DNA of 64,000 bases from Gnetum montanum (lineage: Eukaryota; Streptophyta; Gnetopsida; Gnetales; Gnetaceae), in assembly GCA_015680685.1 (NCBI GenBank), contig MNCI01023267.1, positions 398,210 through 462,209 on the forward strand. Direction: 5' to 3'. Below, piece after piece: positions 23,661 through 36,315 of this stretch. The notes under the pieces were generated by a model that worked only from the letters and a program-made list of their open reading frames with translations, was not told where the DNA came from and did no database searches. The position numbers were made by a program, and so were the translations under genes. Numbering within the stretch: position 1 is the first letter of the stretch; each line of letters begins with the position of its first letter.

Positions 23661-23739
23661 TTTATCCATATCTATGTTGAATTAGTTAGACCATTGAAAG
23701 AAATGCTTAAGAAAGATAGTAATATGCACTAGATAGAGA

Positions 23740-24350
23740 AAAGAAAGAATTCTTTCCTTGCTATTAAAGAGGCCATTATAGATGCCCCTATCCTAGCTTC
23801 TCCTTGGTATGAAAATGATTTCCACTTATATGCTTTTTTTGGCGATGTTACTACCACTACTATCTTAACCTAAGATGTAGTTGATCAAGGTGAGAGATGC
23901 ATAGCTTTCATGTTTTCACCTTTAAAGAATGTAGAATTAAAATACTCACATGTAGAGAAGCAATTGTATGCTATAATAAAATCCTTAAAGAAATTTTGCT
24001 ACTACTTGTTAAGCAAAAAGGTTTTTATCATTGTCCATGACCCAACCAACATTGCTTTAGCTAAATTACAAGATCCCAATGAAAAATGTGCTAAATGGGT
24101 TATGAAGTTGCAAGAATTTGATATTCAATGGAAGGTAGCCAAGTTAGTCAGAGGAACTAATCTTACCAAGCTAATTGCCAAAGCCTCAACTTTAGAAAAT
24201 TGTGATGCATCCAAAGATAAAGAATTAATTCCTCTTCACATATTGTCAATTGATGAAGAGAACGATATCCCATTTGCTCCCAATCAATTATATGATCCAT
24301 GGTATAGTGATATCAAATTTTATTTAACCTTCCATCATTGTCCTTTGGAT
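23740..24350 (+). pseudogene. T1 RNase H
   Basis: Open mainly at 23910-24353: FSPLKNVELKYSHVEKQLYA, IIKSLKKFCYYLLSKKVFII and KWVMKLQEFDIQWKV, the standard gypsy RNase H progression after RT. A stop lies near 23870. Confidence 0.65.
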
Positions 24351-24399
24351 TGAGCTAAATATAAAAGAAATATTTTAATATCAAAATGTTCTATATTCA

Positions 24400-24830
24400 C
24401 TTTAATAAGTGGTGAACTATTTAGAAAGAATTTCCAAGGGATATACCATAAGTGCTTGAACGAAGAATAGGCTAACAATGCTCTAAAATAGCTCCATGAG
24501 GAAGGACACATAGGAGACCACTAGTTAGTTCATAAAATCATGAGGGTTGGTTATTATTAGCCTACTATGATTAATGACACTCACAACCTAGTTAGAACTT
24601 GTATGCAATGTGAAATATTTAAGGGTAAAGATCACAAGAGTTTAGCCCCTTTACAACTTATAATAGAAGTAGACCATTTGCATAATGGACTTTAGATTTT
24701 ATTAGACTGATTAATCCTTTATCTACTACCCTACAAAAATTTATCATAACAGCCACTGATTATTACACATGTTGGTTAGAAGTGAAAGAAACTAAAACTG
24801 CATCATCTCGTGAGTTTAGAAGTGAACCCT
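24400..24830 (+). pseudogene. T1 integrase, truncated
   Basis: The zinc-binding end is readable (HEEGHIGDH, IMRVGYY-stop-PTM, LVRTCMQCEIF; an HHCC pattern) and the core begins, but homology stops around 24830. The rest of the core, with the later catalytic residues, is absent. Confidence 0.6.
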
Positions 24831-25025
24831 TGATTTGTCACTACGATGCCATCTTTTGAGGTATGAAATAATTACATTATATTGTTATTAACATTGATAT
24901 TGTATTAGATTTGATATTGATTTTGCAAATAATTATATATATAGAAAAATAATTCAAATGTTTGTCACCCATCATCATATGATAAAGAAGAAATATTCAC
25001 CAAAGATATTGATGAAGATCATATA

Positions 25026-25859
25026 TGATGAATCACTATTTGATGTTGGCCATGACGTCAGGTATGCAACGTTGGGGCCTAGATCCAACGTCAAATGTCC
25101 AACATTGATGTATATACTTTGAGTCTATAAATATCATGCCTAGGCTCTAGTTTTGGGAGTTTTTTCATTAGTCAATTTTTTAGTTTTCAAGGTAGTGAAG
25201 CTCTTGCTATTTCTTTCCCCTAGAGTTAGAATATTTTTTGAGTGCCTACAAAATGAGTCTAAAGTGTCTATGGTTCTTTATTTGAGTATTGATGTACCTA
25301 AGCACGATAGTGTGACAGGAATAAAATGAACTTTTTTGAAAATCCTTGCAGCACTAAGAATAGCTTAATATTTTCCTTATTGCATTTTACTTTCCTATTC
25401 TTTACTTTAATGCATTTGATTAAATAATTTATCTTCAATAGTTAATGAACATGAGCATGACTACTTTGAGCGTTCATATAGTACTTGGTAATCCAACAAT
25501 GCTTAACATTTGGTAATCTAGCAGTGCTATATGTGTTTAGGAAAGTGGTGTGGTTACTTGTGTTAGGTTAGATAGACAATAGACATTAGTTTTCAATCTA
25601 GTCTACCTTTATTATTGTTGTAGATGATTACATCCATAAAATATAAAACAACAAAAATTCATATGCCTTAGTTACACTTAAAACATACCCTTGAGCATTA
25701 CAAGTGTAGTTGGGAAGACAACGAACGTTCTTAATGCTGTTTCACTTCCTAGAGGAACTAGTATATGAGATAACTATAGGTCCACAAAATTTGACCAGAT
25801 CATGCATAACACCTTAGTGATTTGTATGGTTGGACATAGGGGTACCTTGCTGCTCATCA
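25026..25859 (+). repeat. 5' LTR of A2
   Basis: Starts TGATGAATC, ends CTCATCA. U3 carries palindromic words built on ACGT (TGACGTCA 25053-25060, CAACGTTG 25067-25074, CCAACGTCA at about 25085) before the TATAAATA-like GTCTATAAATATC near 25121. Confidence 0.88.
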
Positions 25860-25860
25860 T

Positions 25861-25878
25861 TAGTGTCATTGTCGGGGA
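25861..25878 (+). promoter_or_regulatory. Primer-binding site of A2 (tRNA-Asp type, decayed)
   Basis: TAGTGTCATTGTCGGGGA, one base after the LTR. It matches the tRNA-Asp complement with transitions only, C-to-T or G-to-A. Confidence 0.65.
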
Positions 25879-26019
25879 CCTTTTTCTTGTTTTTTGTGCT
25901 CTCTAGAACCCAATAAAAGTATTTAAATCATTGGAATGAACTTGAGATTCATATCTTATTTTATAATTACTACAACAAATTCACAAAGGACACTATGATT
26001 TTTCTTTCGCTAACTAAAA

Positions 26020-28430
26020 ATGTCTTCTTCTCACAAGAGCATTTCTTTCCCCAAGGTTGATAACATTCATCCATCAAAGCCTCAATAGTATCAAATTACA
26101 TGTACTCATCTTAATGAGTATATGCCAAACTTCATCTTCATCCTACACCAGGATAAACAATTGTAGTGGCGTGACATGAAGGACAAAATTATCTTGCCAC
26201 TTGATCATGCTAATCTTACAAAGCTCTATCAAATATTTGCACAATGCAGTCTTCAAGACCACCATGGGGAATATATTGTGGAGGATGTCGATGTTAGGGA
26301 TTATCATCCCATTGAAGAAAAATGCCTACAAGATCAATAGCTAGAGCAATGCTATGAGTTTTGAAATGAAAAAGGGCTTAGTGATCCTCCATTCCTATAG
26401 TACCAACAAGCTAGTGGAGAATCCTTCTCTAGGGGTTTTCCATACAATGACGCTCCTCTCTTTGACTTCGGTGATGGAGGTAAAAACTAGAATTTGCACT
26501 CCACAATTGACAATCTTGATTCTAGTAACAAGGGATTTAATGACAAGGAAGGATTTGAAGGGGTAAGCCAAGACAGGGATGTAGATAAGAAGCAAGATCG
26601 TGATCATGGTCATGATCACTGAAGAGGTAGTAGTAGGCACCGTGATGGTGTTGGTTCTTCTTCCTTTTCCCCTTCATCATCATCATCTTCTTCTAGCTCT
26701 AATCATGATAGTAGAAGGAAAGATCATGATGGAGGTGATCAAAATGAGCACAATGATCAATGGGACCAAAATAATCAAGGGAACCATCGAGACAGGTAAG
26801 ATCAAGGACACAAACATTTAAGAGAGGCACATCACAATGAATAAAGGGGTAGTAGAGGGCATCGTAGGCACCATGATCAAGGCTTCGATGAGCCTCTATT
26901 TGCTAACCAAAGTATGCTTAACAACATAGAGGCAGTTAGAATCCCAATAAGGCATGTGAAAGATAGTTGGATCAAACAGTTAAACAAGAACAATATTCCT
27001 CGATTTGAAGGAGGATATAACTCTAATCTACATAATCATCTTCAAGCTTTCCAAGATGCATGTGCCTTACAAAACATAGAGAATGGATGACAGAAACTAA
27101 AGTTGTTCCCTAGGACACTCATTAAAGAAGCAAAGAACTAATATTGGTCTTTAGAGCTAGAATCTATTAGATGATGAAGTACCATGCTTGAGTTATTCAA
27201 TGATAAGTATCAAATGTACTCCAAAGTGTCCAACTTAAGAAAGCAAATCCAAGGCTAGAAGTAAGGAGTACACAAACCCTTGGACATTGTCATTGGCTGA
27301 TACTATGCCTTGATGCACAAATGCCCTAGCCATGGTTATTCTCGATTGGCTCAACTTCACCACATTGTAGACAGGCTTTGTAATGAAATGAGGCAAACCC
27401 TTAATGTCTATGCCCAAGGGTGATTGTTAGAACTAACTACCCATCAAGTACAAAGGTTAATAAAGTAGCTCACTAAAGAGGAGGATAAACTAAGAAAAAG
27501 AGAAAGTGTAGAGGAGTACAACTACAATCCTTCCATTCACAAGTAGGAGGTTCAATTCTGTGACAGTGAGGATGAATCTATATTTGACAAGGGGATGCAT
27601 AAAAAAGCCTTGCCACTTCAATAGTTTCAATTTAAACTTATGGCCAAAGTTGATTAGTTAAGAGACTCCATGGATAGTAGATTTCAAGTTATCCTTAAAA
27701 TTGCTGAGGAGTATCGAGAATAAGGTAGTGACCATGAGCATAAGAGGCACAAAGAAGCTGAACATGCATATCAAAAAGGTAAGGGAAAAATTGCTACAAT
27801 AGAAGAGGTTACGAACAATGAATCAGATGATGATTATGGATGTGATGTTTTCCAATATGAATATCCTAAGGGATGTTTCCCCATTGTGTCACATCTTCAA
27901 GAGTCTAGGATGTATGCCTTACATCCATGACTTATACAAAGGCAAACATCCAAAAGGTTACCTTCTCCTCAAGGTAATCTCTAGAAGTTCCACCATCAAC
28001 AATCATATTATCTAAGCGAAGCTCCACCACAACTATACAAATAATACCAACAATGGCAGCAACCACAATCATCGATGTTTGCACCACCAAGGTAACAATA
28101 CCCTTACCAACAGCCTGATCCATATGGTTATCATGTTTAATAACCCATGTATCCATGTGACTCTTTCAATCATGTTTCTAATATTCAACCTTACTACCAC
28201 CCTTATGATTACTATCAAAATCCTTTTCCACATGACAGAAGGGATACCACCTCTATCCTTATCCTCCTCTTATCCCTATACACACTCGTCCCCTAGTTGC
28301 ATAGTTACCATTTACTCCACCAATGTAGGATGAACTACCCGCTCAACCACAACAACACAATGCTACGAGGGCTATTAATGTGCAATCCAATCATCCATCG
28401 AAGGGGTTGATTGCCTAATCAAAGAAAAGG
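26020..28430 (+). pseudogene. A2 gag
   Basis: ATG at 26020 (MSSSHKSIS...). A His/Asp/Arg-rich region occupies about 26580-26880. The gag core at about 26970-27440 includes LRKQIQG and LHHIVDRLCNEMRQTLNVYA, homologous to A1 and A3. Many stops and shifts. The part after it is Pro/Gln/Tyr-rich. Confidence 0.65.
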
Positions 28431-28559
28431 CCTTTTTTTCAACCTCGTAGTCCATGTAAGCCTTCATCTACATCTGTGATTGACAACCATGCTCTTGCCT
28501 CTTCCTCCATATCCAATTCCTTTGGGCCTCCTTCAAACCAAAATCTACCAAGGATCCAT

Positions 28560-29012
28560 ATTGTAATGCTTACTCACACCATGTATGATTGGATCCATGC
28601 AAAAAACCTTCCTAGGAAATTAGCTGATCCTGGAAGTCCTCTAATTTATTTGTAGATTATTGGGAATGAACCATGCAAGGCTCTTCTTGATTCAAGTTTT
28701 TCTATTAATTTTATTTCTCATGAGATGTACATTGCCTAGAACCTGCCTCCTCTTAAGAAGAGCAACATTAGATTGGAATTGGTAGACTAGTCCATCACTA
28801 TTTCATTGGGACTGGTAAAAGACATTGTGACCACTGTCTATGGGTGGTCTTATTTTGCTGAATTCCTAGTAATCAAAGTGGAGAATTACAAAGGGAACTT
28901 CCCAATCATTATGGGAAGAGCATGGCTGAGCACAATAGATGTAAGAATGGGTATAAGAGATATTTCCCTAGAAATATCTAAAGAAAATGCATTCAAAAAG
29001 ATCGAGAAGTAG
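28560..29012 (+). pseudogene. A2 aspartic protease region
   Basis: Reads CKALLDSSFSINFISHEMYI, with Asp-Ser-Ser in place of Asp-Leu/Ser/Thr-Gly, followed by NFPIIMGRAWLSTIDVRMGI, the typical distal segment of Athila/gypsy proteases. The damaged catalytic triad and a stop at 28654 mean it is not functional. Confidence 0.65.
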
Positions 29013-29369
29013 AGAGTTCCATGCATTGTGTACAGTGATAGTGGATGCCATTGTGTTCAGAAACTTTAGGCCATCAAGCAAGCATCTATCTTTGCATGCA
29101 AATAGTGTGCGCTAGAAATAGAAATTCAATGGTGTCTATATACAGTAGCCACAAAATAGGAGGGTAGCTAGTGGCTAACTGCTGATTTAGAAAGTAGCAC
29201 ACTATGCATGGAACTAGCTAAGATCCTGACATGTGAATATGTCATGAGCATGGATGAACTTGAGCAAGATCATCACCAACTCTTTGATGATACAAACGAT
29301 GATACCTATTGGGGAGAGCTGGAAATTTTTGAGAACTTCAAGTAAAAAGCCCTTGAACTAAAAATGTTA

Positions 29370-30360
29370 CCAACTGGAATGGAATATGTATTTTTGAAAA
29401 ATAAGAAGCTGGTTATAATTAATGCAAGACTTGTTCTAGAACAAAAAGAGATGCTGTTGAAAGTAGTTGAAAGATGGTCAACAACTTTTACTTGGTCGTA
29501 TCCTAAACTCACAGGGATTGATCCTAGGATATGCCAACATTGCATTTACACTGACCTAGCCATGAAGCCAAAACAATAGCCACAAAGGTGGTTGAACCCC
29601 AAATTGAAGCAAATCATCAAGGAGGAAATCAAGCAACTCCTCAAGGTAGGGTTCATCTATTCCATTGCAAATAGCGAGTAGGTTAGTCCACTTGTAATTG
29701 TACAAAAGAAAGATGATAAGTGGTAGGTTTGCATTGATTTCAAGTTGTTGAATATGTAAATATTGAAGGATAATTTTTTTTTTGCCATTTGTTGACCAGG
29801 TGCTTGACACAATATCAAGGCATTTCTACTATAGCTTCCAAAATGGTTATAGTGGCTATAACCAAATCCAAATTACAGTAGAGGCCTAAGAAAAGACAAC
29901 ATTCACAAGTCCTTGGGGAACTTTTGCATATCGTAAGATGTTGTTTGGTCTATACAATGCTCCTACCACATTTCAATACTTGGTCCTGAGCATCTTTTAA
30001 TAGTAGATTGATAGTGGTGTAGAAGTCTTTATGGATAACTTCTCCACCTATGGAGCTACATTTGAGCAAGCCTTGGACCACTAGTCAAAACTAACTTGCA
30101 GCTTAATTGGTAGAAAACTCACATCATGGTCTAGGAGGGCATTGTATTGGGGCACAAAATATCATAAGAAGGAATTAAGGTGGACCCTGAAAAAATAAGG
30201 GTCATCTAAGGAATAACCTACCAGTTGTAACAATTAAAGATGTTTGGTCATTCCTTAGATACACTGGCTACTACAAGTGATTCATAGAGAATTTCTATAA
30301 GATTGCAAAGCTATTAGTGGAGCTGACATAGAAAGATACTCCTTTTTTTTAGACACTAGA
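29370..30360 (+). pseudogene. A2 reverse transcriptase
   Basis: Preceded by a linker rich in Glu/Asp (29220-29340). RT motifs: EEIKQLLKVGFIYSI, WVCIDFKLLN (with the Trp/Val region broken by a stop), NGYSGYNQIQITVEA, SPWGTFAYRKMLFGLYNAPT and VFMDNFSTYGATFEQALDH, where the family has V/F-DD. Frameshifts lie near 29790 and 30100. Asp-to-Asn in the catalytic box. Confidence 0.75.
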
Positions 30361-30369
30361 ATGCGAAAA

Positions 30370-30960
30370 GGCATTCCAGTAACTAAAAGAAAAGCTTGTG
30401 GAAACTCCAATTCTACAGGCATCAAACTAGTCTAGATCACTTCATAGCATGATGAATGCATCAAATTATGCTTTGGGAGCTATGCTGCCATAGTTAGATG
30501 AAAGAAACATCTATACTACATCCACTACATTAGCCAAAGCATTGTGGGTGCATAATTGAACTACACCACTATAGAAAAAGAATTGATGGTGGCGGTGTTT
30601 GCTCTAGAGAAGTTTAGGCATTATGTGCTTTGATACAAGGTGTTTGTGTACATAGACCATAGTGCCATTTGCTTTTTAATGAACAAAACAATGATGAGCC
30701 CTTGTGTCATATGGTGGCTAGTGATCTTACAAGAATTTGATATTACAATGGTAGATCGAAAGGGCACTAAGAATGTGGTCACTGATCACTTTTCTCAGTT
30801 AAGATGGGATGACAAAGAGGACAAAAACCCATTATTTTATATGTTTCTTGATGAACTCCTCTTTTCTAGAGTAATAACTGAACAAATGCCCAATGAGCCA
30901 AAATGGTATGATAACATTCTCTCCTATCTTCTCACTCAAGAGATGCCATAAGGGTTGGAC
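30370..30960 (+). pseudogene. A2 RNase H
   Basis: Best open part is 30640-30951 (MFVYIDHSAICFLMNK..., VILQEFDITMVDRKGTKNVV, DHFSQLRWD), the usual C-terminal part of gypsy RNase H. Upstream parts are readable with stops. Confidence 0.65.
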
Positions 30961-31079
30961 CACTAAAGGAAACAACAATTTCTTCACTAGGTAAAGAACT
31001 TTATGGAGATCAATAAACACCTCTATAAGGTGTGCATTAATGGCCTGGTTTGTTGGTGTGTCCTTGATGCTAATCAACT

Positions 31080-31900
31080 ATGCATTCTCCAAGATGCTCA
31101 TGAAGGTCCTTGTGGAGGACACTATGTTGGAACATGCATGGCCATTAAAATCCTAATGGTGGAGTACTATTGGACAATACTCTTCAAGGATGCTCATCAT
31201 TTTATCCACTCTTGTGAATGATGCTAATGAGATGGTGGAATGACTACTCAAATGGAGGGACCTCAACAATGGATTCAACCATTAGAACCATTCGACATTT
31301 GGAGCATTGATTTTATGGGTTCCATCATGCCCATGTTAAATGGAGAGGTGTACATCATAGTTGCTACTGACTATTGTACGAAATGGGTAGAAGCAGTAGT
31401 CATCATCAACTGTACATCTTCTACTACTACTTAGTTTATACAAAAAATGTGGTAAATAGGTTTGGTGTGCCATGGGAATTGATTTCTAATAATGGAACTC
31501 ATTTTATAGGAACTACTTTTTGGAAGCTCATGTAATGCTTGGGGGTTAAACACAAACTCACAACACCTTACCATTCCCAAGCTAATGGTCAAGTTGAGGT
31601 TACTAATAGGAAAATCACAAGAATACTAACAAGAACTATTAGCAAGTATAGGAAATACTAGAGCACAAAACTTAACAATGCCCTTTGGGCATACTGCTCA
31701 ACTTGGAAACTCCCTATAGGCTACTCTCCCTATGAGTTTGTGTACGAAAAACTACCAATAGTTCCTATTGGCTTGTGACCTTGACCTTAACTTAAGTCTA
31801 GCCTAAAAGGAAAGACTAATGAATCTCAACCTACTAGACAAAAATTGATTAGTGGCCTTATCATCTAATGAGTTGCATAAAGCTTATAATAAAAAGTGTC
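31080..31900 (+). pseudogene. A2 integrase
   Basis: HHCC end: GGHYVGTCMAIKILMVEYYW, HHFIHSCE, then a stop. Core: EPFDIWSIDFMGSIMPMLNG (first Asp kept), LISNNGTHF (second catalytic Asp replaced by Asn) and NGQVEVTNRKI (Glu kept). A frameshift lies near 31440. Integrase inserts the cDNA into host DNA; this copy could not. Confidence 0.75.
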
Positions 31901-32826
31901 ATGACCTAAAAATTAGAAAAGTTAAATTTCAACCAGGAGATAAGGTTCTCTACTACAACCCCACACATGTACCTCAATGAACTAAGTTCCAGACATTGTG
32001 GGAAGGACCTTATATCATTTATGAAACTTTTCCTTTAGGGGCCATGATGATCTATAAACCTGAGAGCCCAAACAAGAAACAACTATTTAACATCCAATAA
32101 ATTAAGCCTTTCCATGAGCATACACCAGCTAACATAGGAAGCACCTCATTTGATGGACAACCAAGCTCCATATTTCAGGTAGTTATGGGGAAGATGGCCA
32201 ACCATGCTAACCATTCAAGTAGCTTTTTAGTTTTTCAACATTTTTGTTTTACACATTTTTCATTTTACAATTTTTTGTTTTACACATTCTTTATTTTACA
32301 TCTTTTTATTTTTATGTTATTAATCTTTTCTAATTTTTTTACACAATTGTTAGTACATTTGTTATTTCTTGAATATTTTACATTTTTTTATATTAACTTT
32401 TGTTTGGTGTGATTTTCTAACTTTTTGTTAATAAGTGCTAGGTACATTGGTAATGTGTTACTTGATGGTGGTATGTACTATTTTTGTTATTTGATTGTCG
32501 GTGTCTAGTTTCTAGCTTTGAATTTCATTACTAATAGTTAGGACATGGTTTCTTTTTCATGTAACAGGTAGTGAGTCCACAACATCCACCCATCCACATT
32601 CTCTATGGTTTTCCTTGTTTTGGAAACATGTAATCCCTTTTTCATTGATAAAATTTTAATAAATTTGTGACTTTGGTAGTTTTCAAAATTGGGAAGGATT
32701 CAAAGGTTTGAATAGGGTGTGGCTTCATGGGGATTTGGTATTCTTTGTACTTTTCTATTTGCTTGGGTGCTTCTATGTTTCCATGAATTTCTTACCATTT
32801 TGTGCTAATCAATAAAGGAAGTTGAA

Positions 32827-33062
32827 TAAGTCCTAGCATGGTGTGGTTCTCATCAGAAAAAAATGATGAGAATCCAAAGCACACCCCTTGGACAAAATAA
32901 ATGCATAAGTCCTCACATGGTGTGGTTCTCATTAAGAAAAAGAAAGAGATGAGGATTCAAAGCACACCCCTTGGACAAAATAAATGCATGTGTCTTTACA
33001 TGGTGTGGTTCACATTTTGAAAAAAAATGAAAATTCAAAGCATACCCCTTAGACAGAATAAA
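32827..33062 (+). repeat. Three tandem units of about 80 bp
   Basis: Units start at 32827, 32906 and 32989. Each reads CATGGTGTGGTTCTCAT, an A-rich part, then CAAAGCACACCCCTTGGACA and AATAAATGCAT. The third is the most diverged. Confidence 0.85.
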
Positions 33063-33320
33063 TAGGCTATAAGCATTGGTTATGGGACTCGTCTCCTTTA
33101 ACTAAGGCCTTTCCTGACTTCCTACTTCTTCTCTAATTTGAAATGGTGGTTGTTTTGTGGGAGCACTCTTATGTCTCAAGGGATGGATTGGTCTTAGAAT
33201 GTTGATGTGAAGTTACTAAAACTGGTTGGTTTTGTTCTGAACTAAGGATGGATCCTATCAATTCATTTAACCACAAAATCCACAACGGACTTCATGTGAC
33301 CGTAATTAGAAACTCCATTT

Positions 33321-33360
33321 CACACACACACACACACACACACTCTCTCTCTCTCTCTCT
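33321..33360. repeat. (CA)n(CT)n compound microsatellite
   Basis: Eleven CA units run directly into nine to ten CT units. Confidence 0.9.
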
Positions 33361-34285
33361 TATCCATCTATGTTTTCCATGTTCCACCTCGTTGTTGGTT
33401 TCATGTTTTGGTTTGATGTGTTGGAATTCTTAGTTAGTGACTTCTAGGTTTTTGTACTTAACCTTTTGTAACCATTAATCATCCATAGAGCCCACAGACT
33501 CTTTGGTTTGATGTTATGCAAGGGCATAAAAGGCCTGTGCCTGCTTTGGGAAGGACCCACTTGCATATTTTTTGGTTGGGTTAGTTAAGTTCTTTACCCT
33601 TACACATTTTCACAATCAAATTCCTTTTTGTTTATCCCATCAATGACATCCAATTGTGCACATTTTCACAATATTTTTCAAGTGAACGTTTCTTTTTATT
33701 ATTGTGAATTCTAATACCCTCTTCAAATATTTCCTTATGTTAAATGTTTTTCTGATCTAGTGGATTGCTTATCTATTTTACCCTATTTGTTAGCCTACCC
33801 ACTAACACTACTCAAAGAAACCAATATATCACAATCACAACTTATTTAAGTGTAACCACCAATGAGAAAAAGCATTTAATCATTATGTGTTACATGTTAC
33901 CTACTAATTCATGATCCTGTTGTGATTGCAATGGGAAGCATGAACTGGAAGTGGGATTATCTTCACCAAGGATGATGCAGTAATATCACAAAATGAGAAC
34001 CATTCATGATTGAAGAATATCTTTTCTCTCTCTCATTCTATTGCTGCTAAGAGGTGTTGGATGTTAATATTCTCCAAGGTGTTCACTCCTCTTCTCATGA
34101 ACACCCAATGTTATAAAAATTATAATTTCACACACTTGGGTACTTAGAGTTTGTATGCCTATTTCATCTAAGTTAGTTTTTCATGTCATTCAACAATCCC
34201 ATACCTACCTAATATGTTATATTGTAATGAACTTACTTCTCCTCTTCTTCACTTGAGGACAAGTTTTCATTTAGTCATGGGGGTA

Positions 34286-35062
34286 TGATGGATCATCGTT
34301 TGATGTTGGACACAACATCGTGTACATGACTTTAAGGCCTAGATTTGACATCAGATGTATGACATTAGGGTATATACTCTGAGTCTATAAATAATGCACC
34401 CAGGCTCTAGTTTTGGGAGTTTTTTCATTAGTCAATTTTTAGTTTTCAAGTAAGGTAGCAAAGCTCTTATTGTTTCTTCCCCCTAGAGTTAGAATATTTT
34501 CTGAGTGCCCACAAATGAAGTCTAAAGTGTGTACAATTCTTTGTTCGAGAATTGATGTACCTAAGTGCAGCAGTGTGATGGGAATAAAATGAACTCTTTT
34601 GACAATCCTTACAGCACTAAGAATAGCTTACTATTTTCCTTATTGCATTTTACTTTCCCGTTCTTTACTTTAATGCATTTGATTAAATAATTTATCTCCA
34701 ATAGTTAATGAACATAGACATGACCACTTTGGGCATTCATATAGTACTTGGTAACCTAGCAACGCTTAACATTTGGTAACCCAACAATGCTATATGTGTT
34801 CAAGAAAGTGGGGCAGTTACTCGTGTTAGGTTAGATAGACAATAGGCATTAGTTTTCAATCTACTCTACCCTTATTCTTGGTGTAGGTGATTACATCCAT
34901 AAAATATAAAACAAAAAAAATTCATATACCTCAATTACACTTAAACCATACCCTTGAGCCTCACAAGTGTAGTTGGGAAGACAAGACACATTCTCAATGT
35001 CATTTCACTTCCTAGAGGAAGTAGTGTATGAGATAACTATACGGGTACCTCGCTGTTCATTA
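34286..35062 (+). repeat. 3' LTR of A2, with an internal deletion
   Basis: Aligns with the 5' LTR but lacks about 60 bases just before the terminal GGTACCTCGCTG segment (after GAGATAACTATA at about 35040). It ends TTCATTA, so the terminal CA has mutated. Confidence 0.8.
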
Positions 35063-35277
35063 ACATAGAACTAATTAACTTAGTTCAAAGACATTCAAAA
35101 TGTAGAAATGATATGTGTTGATGATTAAAAAATTGAAAATTATATTATAGGTAATGTATTAAATAAGCATTTGAAAAATGTTTAACAAAACTATTTAAAA
35201 AAATCTAATATTATGTTTGCATATGTTTTGTAGATATAAAGTGCCATGGCTTTGTTGTGAAACTTGTTCATTATTAT

Positions 35278-36157
35278 TGATGAAGCATAATGGTTTGGCC
35301 ACATTGATGGGATTTTGTTGATGTGACCCCATTGCCGAGATCTCATCAACGTGATCTTGTCAATGTAGAGTTTAACTTGTTGATGTATACTTATCAATTG
35401 GGCACCTTATTTTTCCTATAAATGTGCACCTTCCGTCACATTTATGGCATTCCTTTCGTAAGTTGTAGCAAAGCTCTAGTAGTTTTTCTTTCCAAAAGTT
35501 AGAATATTTTCTAAGTGCTTGTAGTAGGAGTCAAGAGTATATGGATCTTTATTTAAGGACTGTTATGCCTAAGCACTACCATATGTGCGACAATAAAGAT
35601 GAGCTTTCTAATAAACCTTGCAACACTTTGAAATAGATTAATTATTTTCTTTAAGCATTTAATATTTTAAGGAATATCTTTTAATGTTTTAAGTAATTAA
35701 GTAATTAATTAATTAAGCTGGATTAAACAACGATTAATTCAAACACATAAGTATAACCACTTCGAGCATATGTGTAATGCTTAGTAATCTTAGTAACACT
35801 TAATGTTTAGTAACCTAGTAGTGTTATACATATTTAAGATGTGTATGAAAAGTGGGAACAAATACCTATGTTAGGATTAGTTAAGTGTTAGCTAGTTAGA
35901 TTAATTTAGTAATTAATTATCTTATTCATTATTCTTAGGCAACTTAGGACACAAAACCATAAAAAATCATATGCCTCAGTTATACTTAACCATACCCTCA
36001 TGCTCATAAGTGTAACTAGGAAGACAATGATTACAATAGTTGATTCACCTCCTAGACTAGTATACATTAAAACCTAAAAGTCCTTGGAATTTGACTAGAT
36101 TGTGTGTAACACTTGTGGTTCATATGGTTAAACATAGGGTCTACTCGTTGCTCATCA
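35278..36157 (+). repeat. 5' LTR of A3
   Basis: Its later two-thirds are colinear with the A2 LTR (AAAGTTAGAATATTTTCTAAGTGC, the GTAACCTAGTAGTGTTAT words, GGAAGACAATGA, end CTCATCA). U3 differs and holds GTTGATG (35317, 35379), CATCAAC (35344) and GAGATCTC (35337). Confidence 0.75.
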
Positions 36158-36158
36158 T

Positions 36159-36176
36159 TGGTGCCATTGCCAAGGA
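36159..36176 (+). promoter_or_regulatory. Primer-binding site of A3 (tRNA-Asp type)
   Basis: TGGTGCCATTGCCAAGGA, one base after the LTR. All differences from the tRNA-Asp complement are transitions. Confidence 0.7.
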
Positions 36177-36315
36177 TTTTCAGTTAGTGACATGCACTAT
36201 CTAGGACTCAGTGAAAATCATTTAAGATAGTTGGAATGAACCCTAAATTCATAATCATTTGAATAACAATTATTATTATAATTAAAGAACATTGTTATTT
36301 TTCTTCTAAGTGAAA

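Larger units (their letters stand above)
19600..24830 (+). mobile_element. Decayed Ty3/gypsy element T1 (gag-PR-aRNH-RT-RNH-IN), ends lost
   Basis: All pol domains can be read on the plus strand through many stops and shifts, in the order gag, protease, archaeal-type RNase H, RT, RNase H, integrase. The integrase is cut off near 24830, after the first part of its catalytic core (about 24690-24820). No LTR was recognised on either side. About 200 bases separate its end from the 5' LTR of A2. The order, with archaeal-type RNase H before RT, differs from Tat/Ogre elements (after RNase H) and from element E in this window. Confidence 0.75.
31980..34280 (+). other. A2 3' untranslated region with tandem repeats
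   Basis: No coding frame of note. Contains T-rich tracts, a three-unit tandem repeat (32827-33062) and a compound microsatellite (33321-33360), then runs to the polypurine tract before the 3' LTR. Confidence 0.6.
25026..35062 (+). mobile_element. Athila-like LTR retrotransposon A2, full length but decayed
   Basis: A 10,037-bp element. LTRs at 25026-25859 and 34286-35062 begin TGATG; the 5' LTR ends CTCATCA, the 3' LTR TTCATTA (CA changed to TA). The flanking five bases are ATATA and ACATA, a target duplication with one mismatch. A tRNA-Asp-like primer site follows the 5' LTR. Gag, protease, RT, RNase H and integrase are all present in order but broken by stops and frameshifts. A long untranslated stretch (about 31980-34280) precedes a G-rich polypurine tract (CATGGGGGTA). 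Confidence 0.88.

Noticed and set aside
26600-26821. Met/Ile-rich frame in A2
   Set aside because: Off-frame reading of the His/Asp/Arg-rich gag region.
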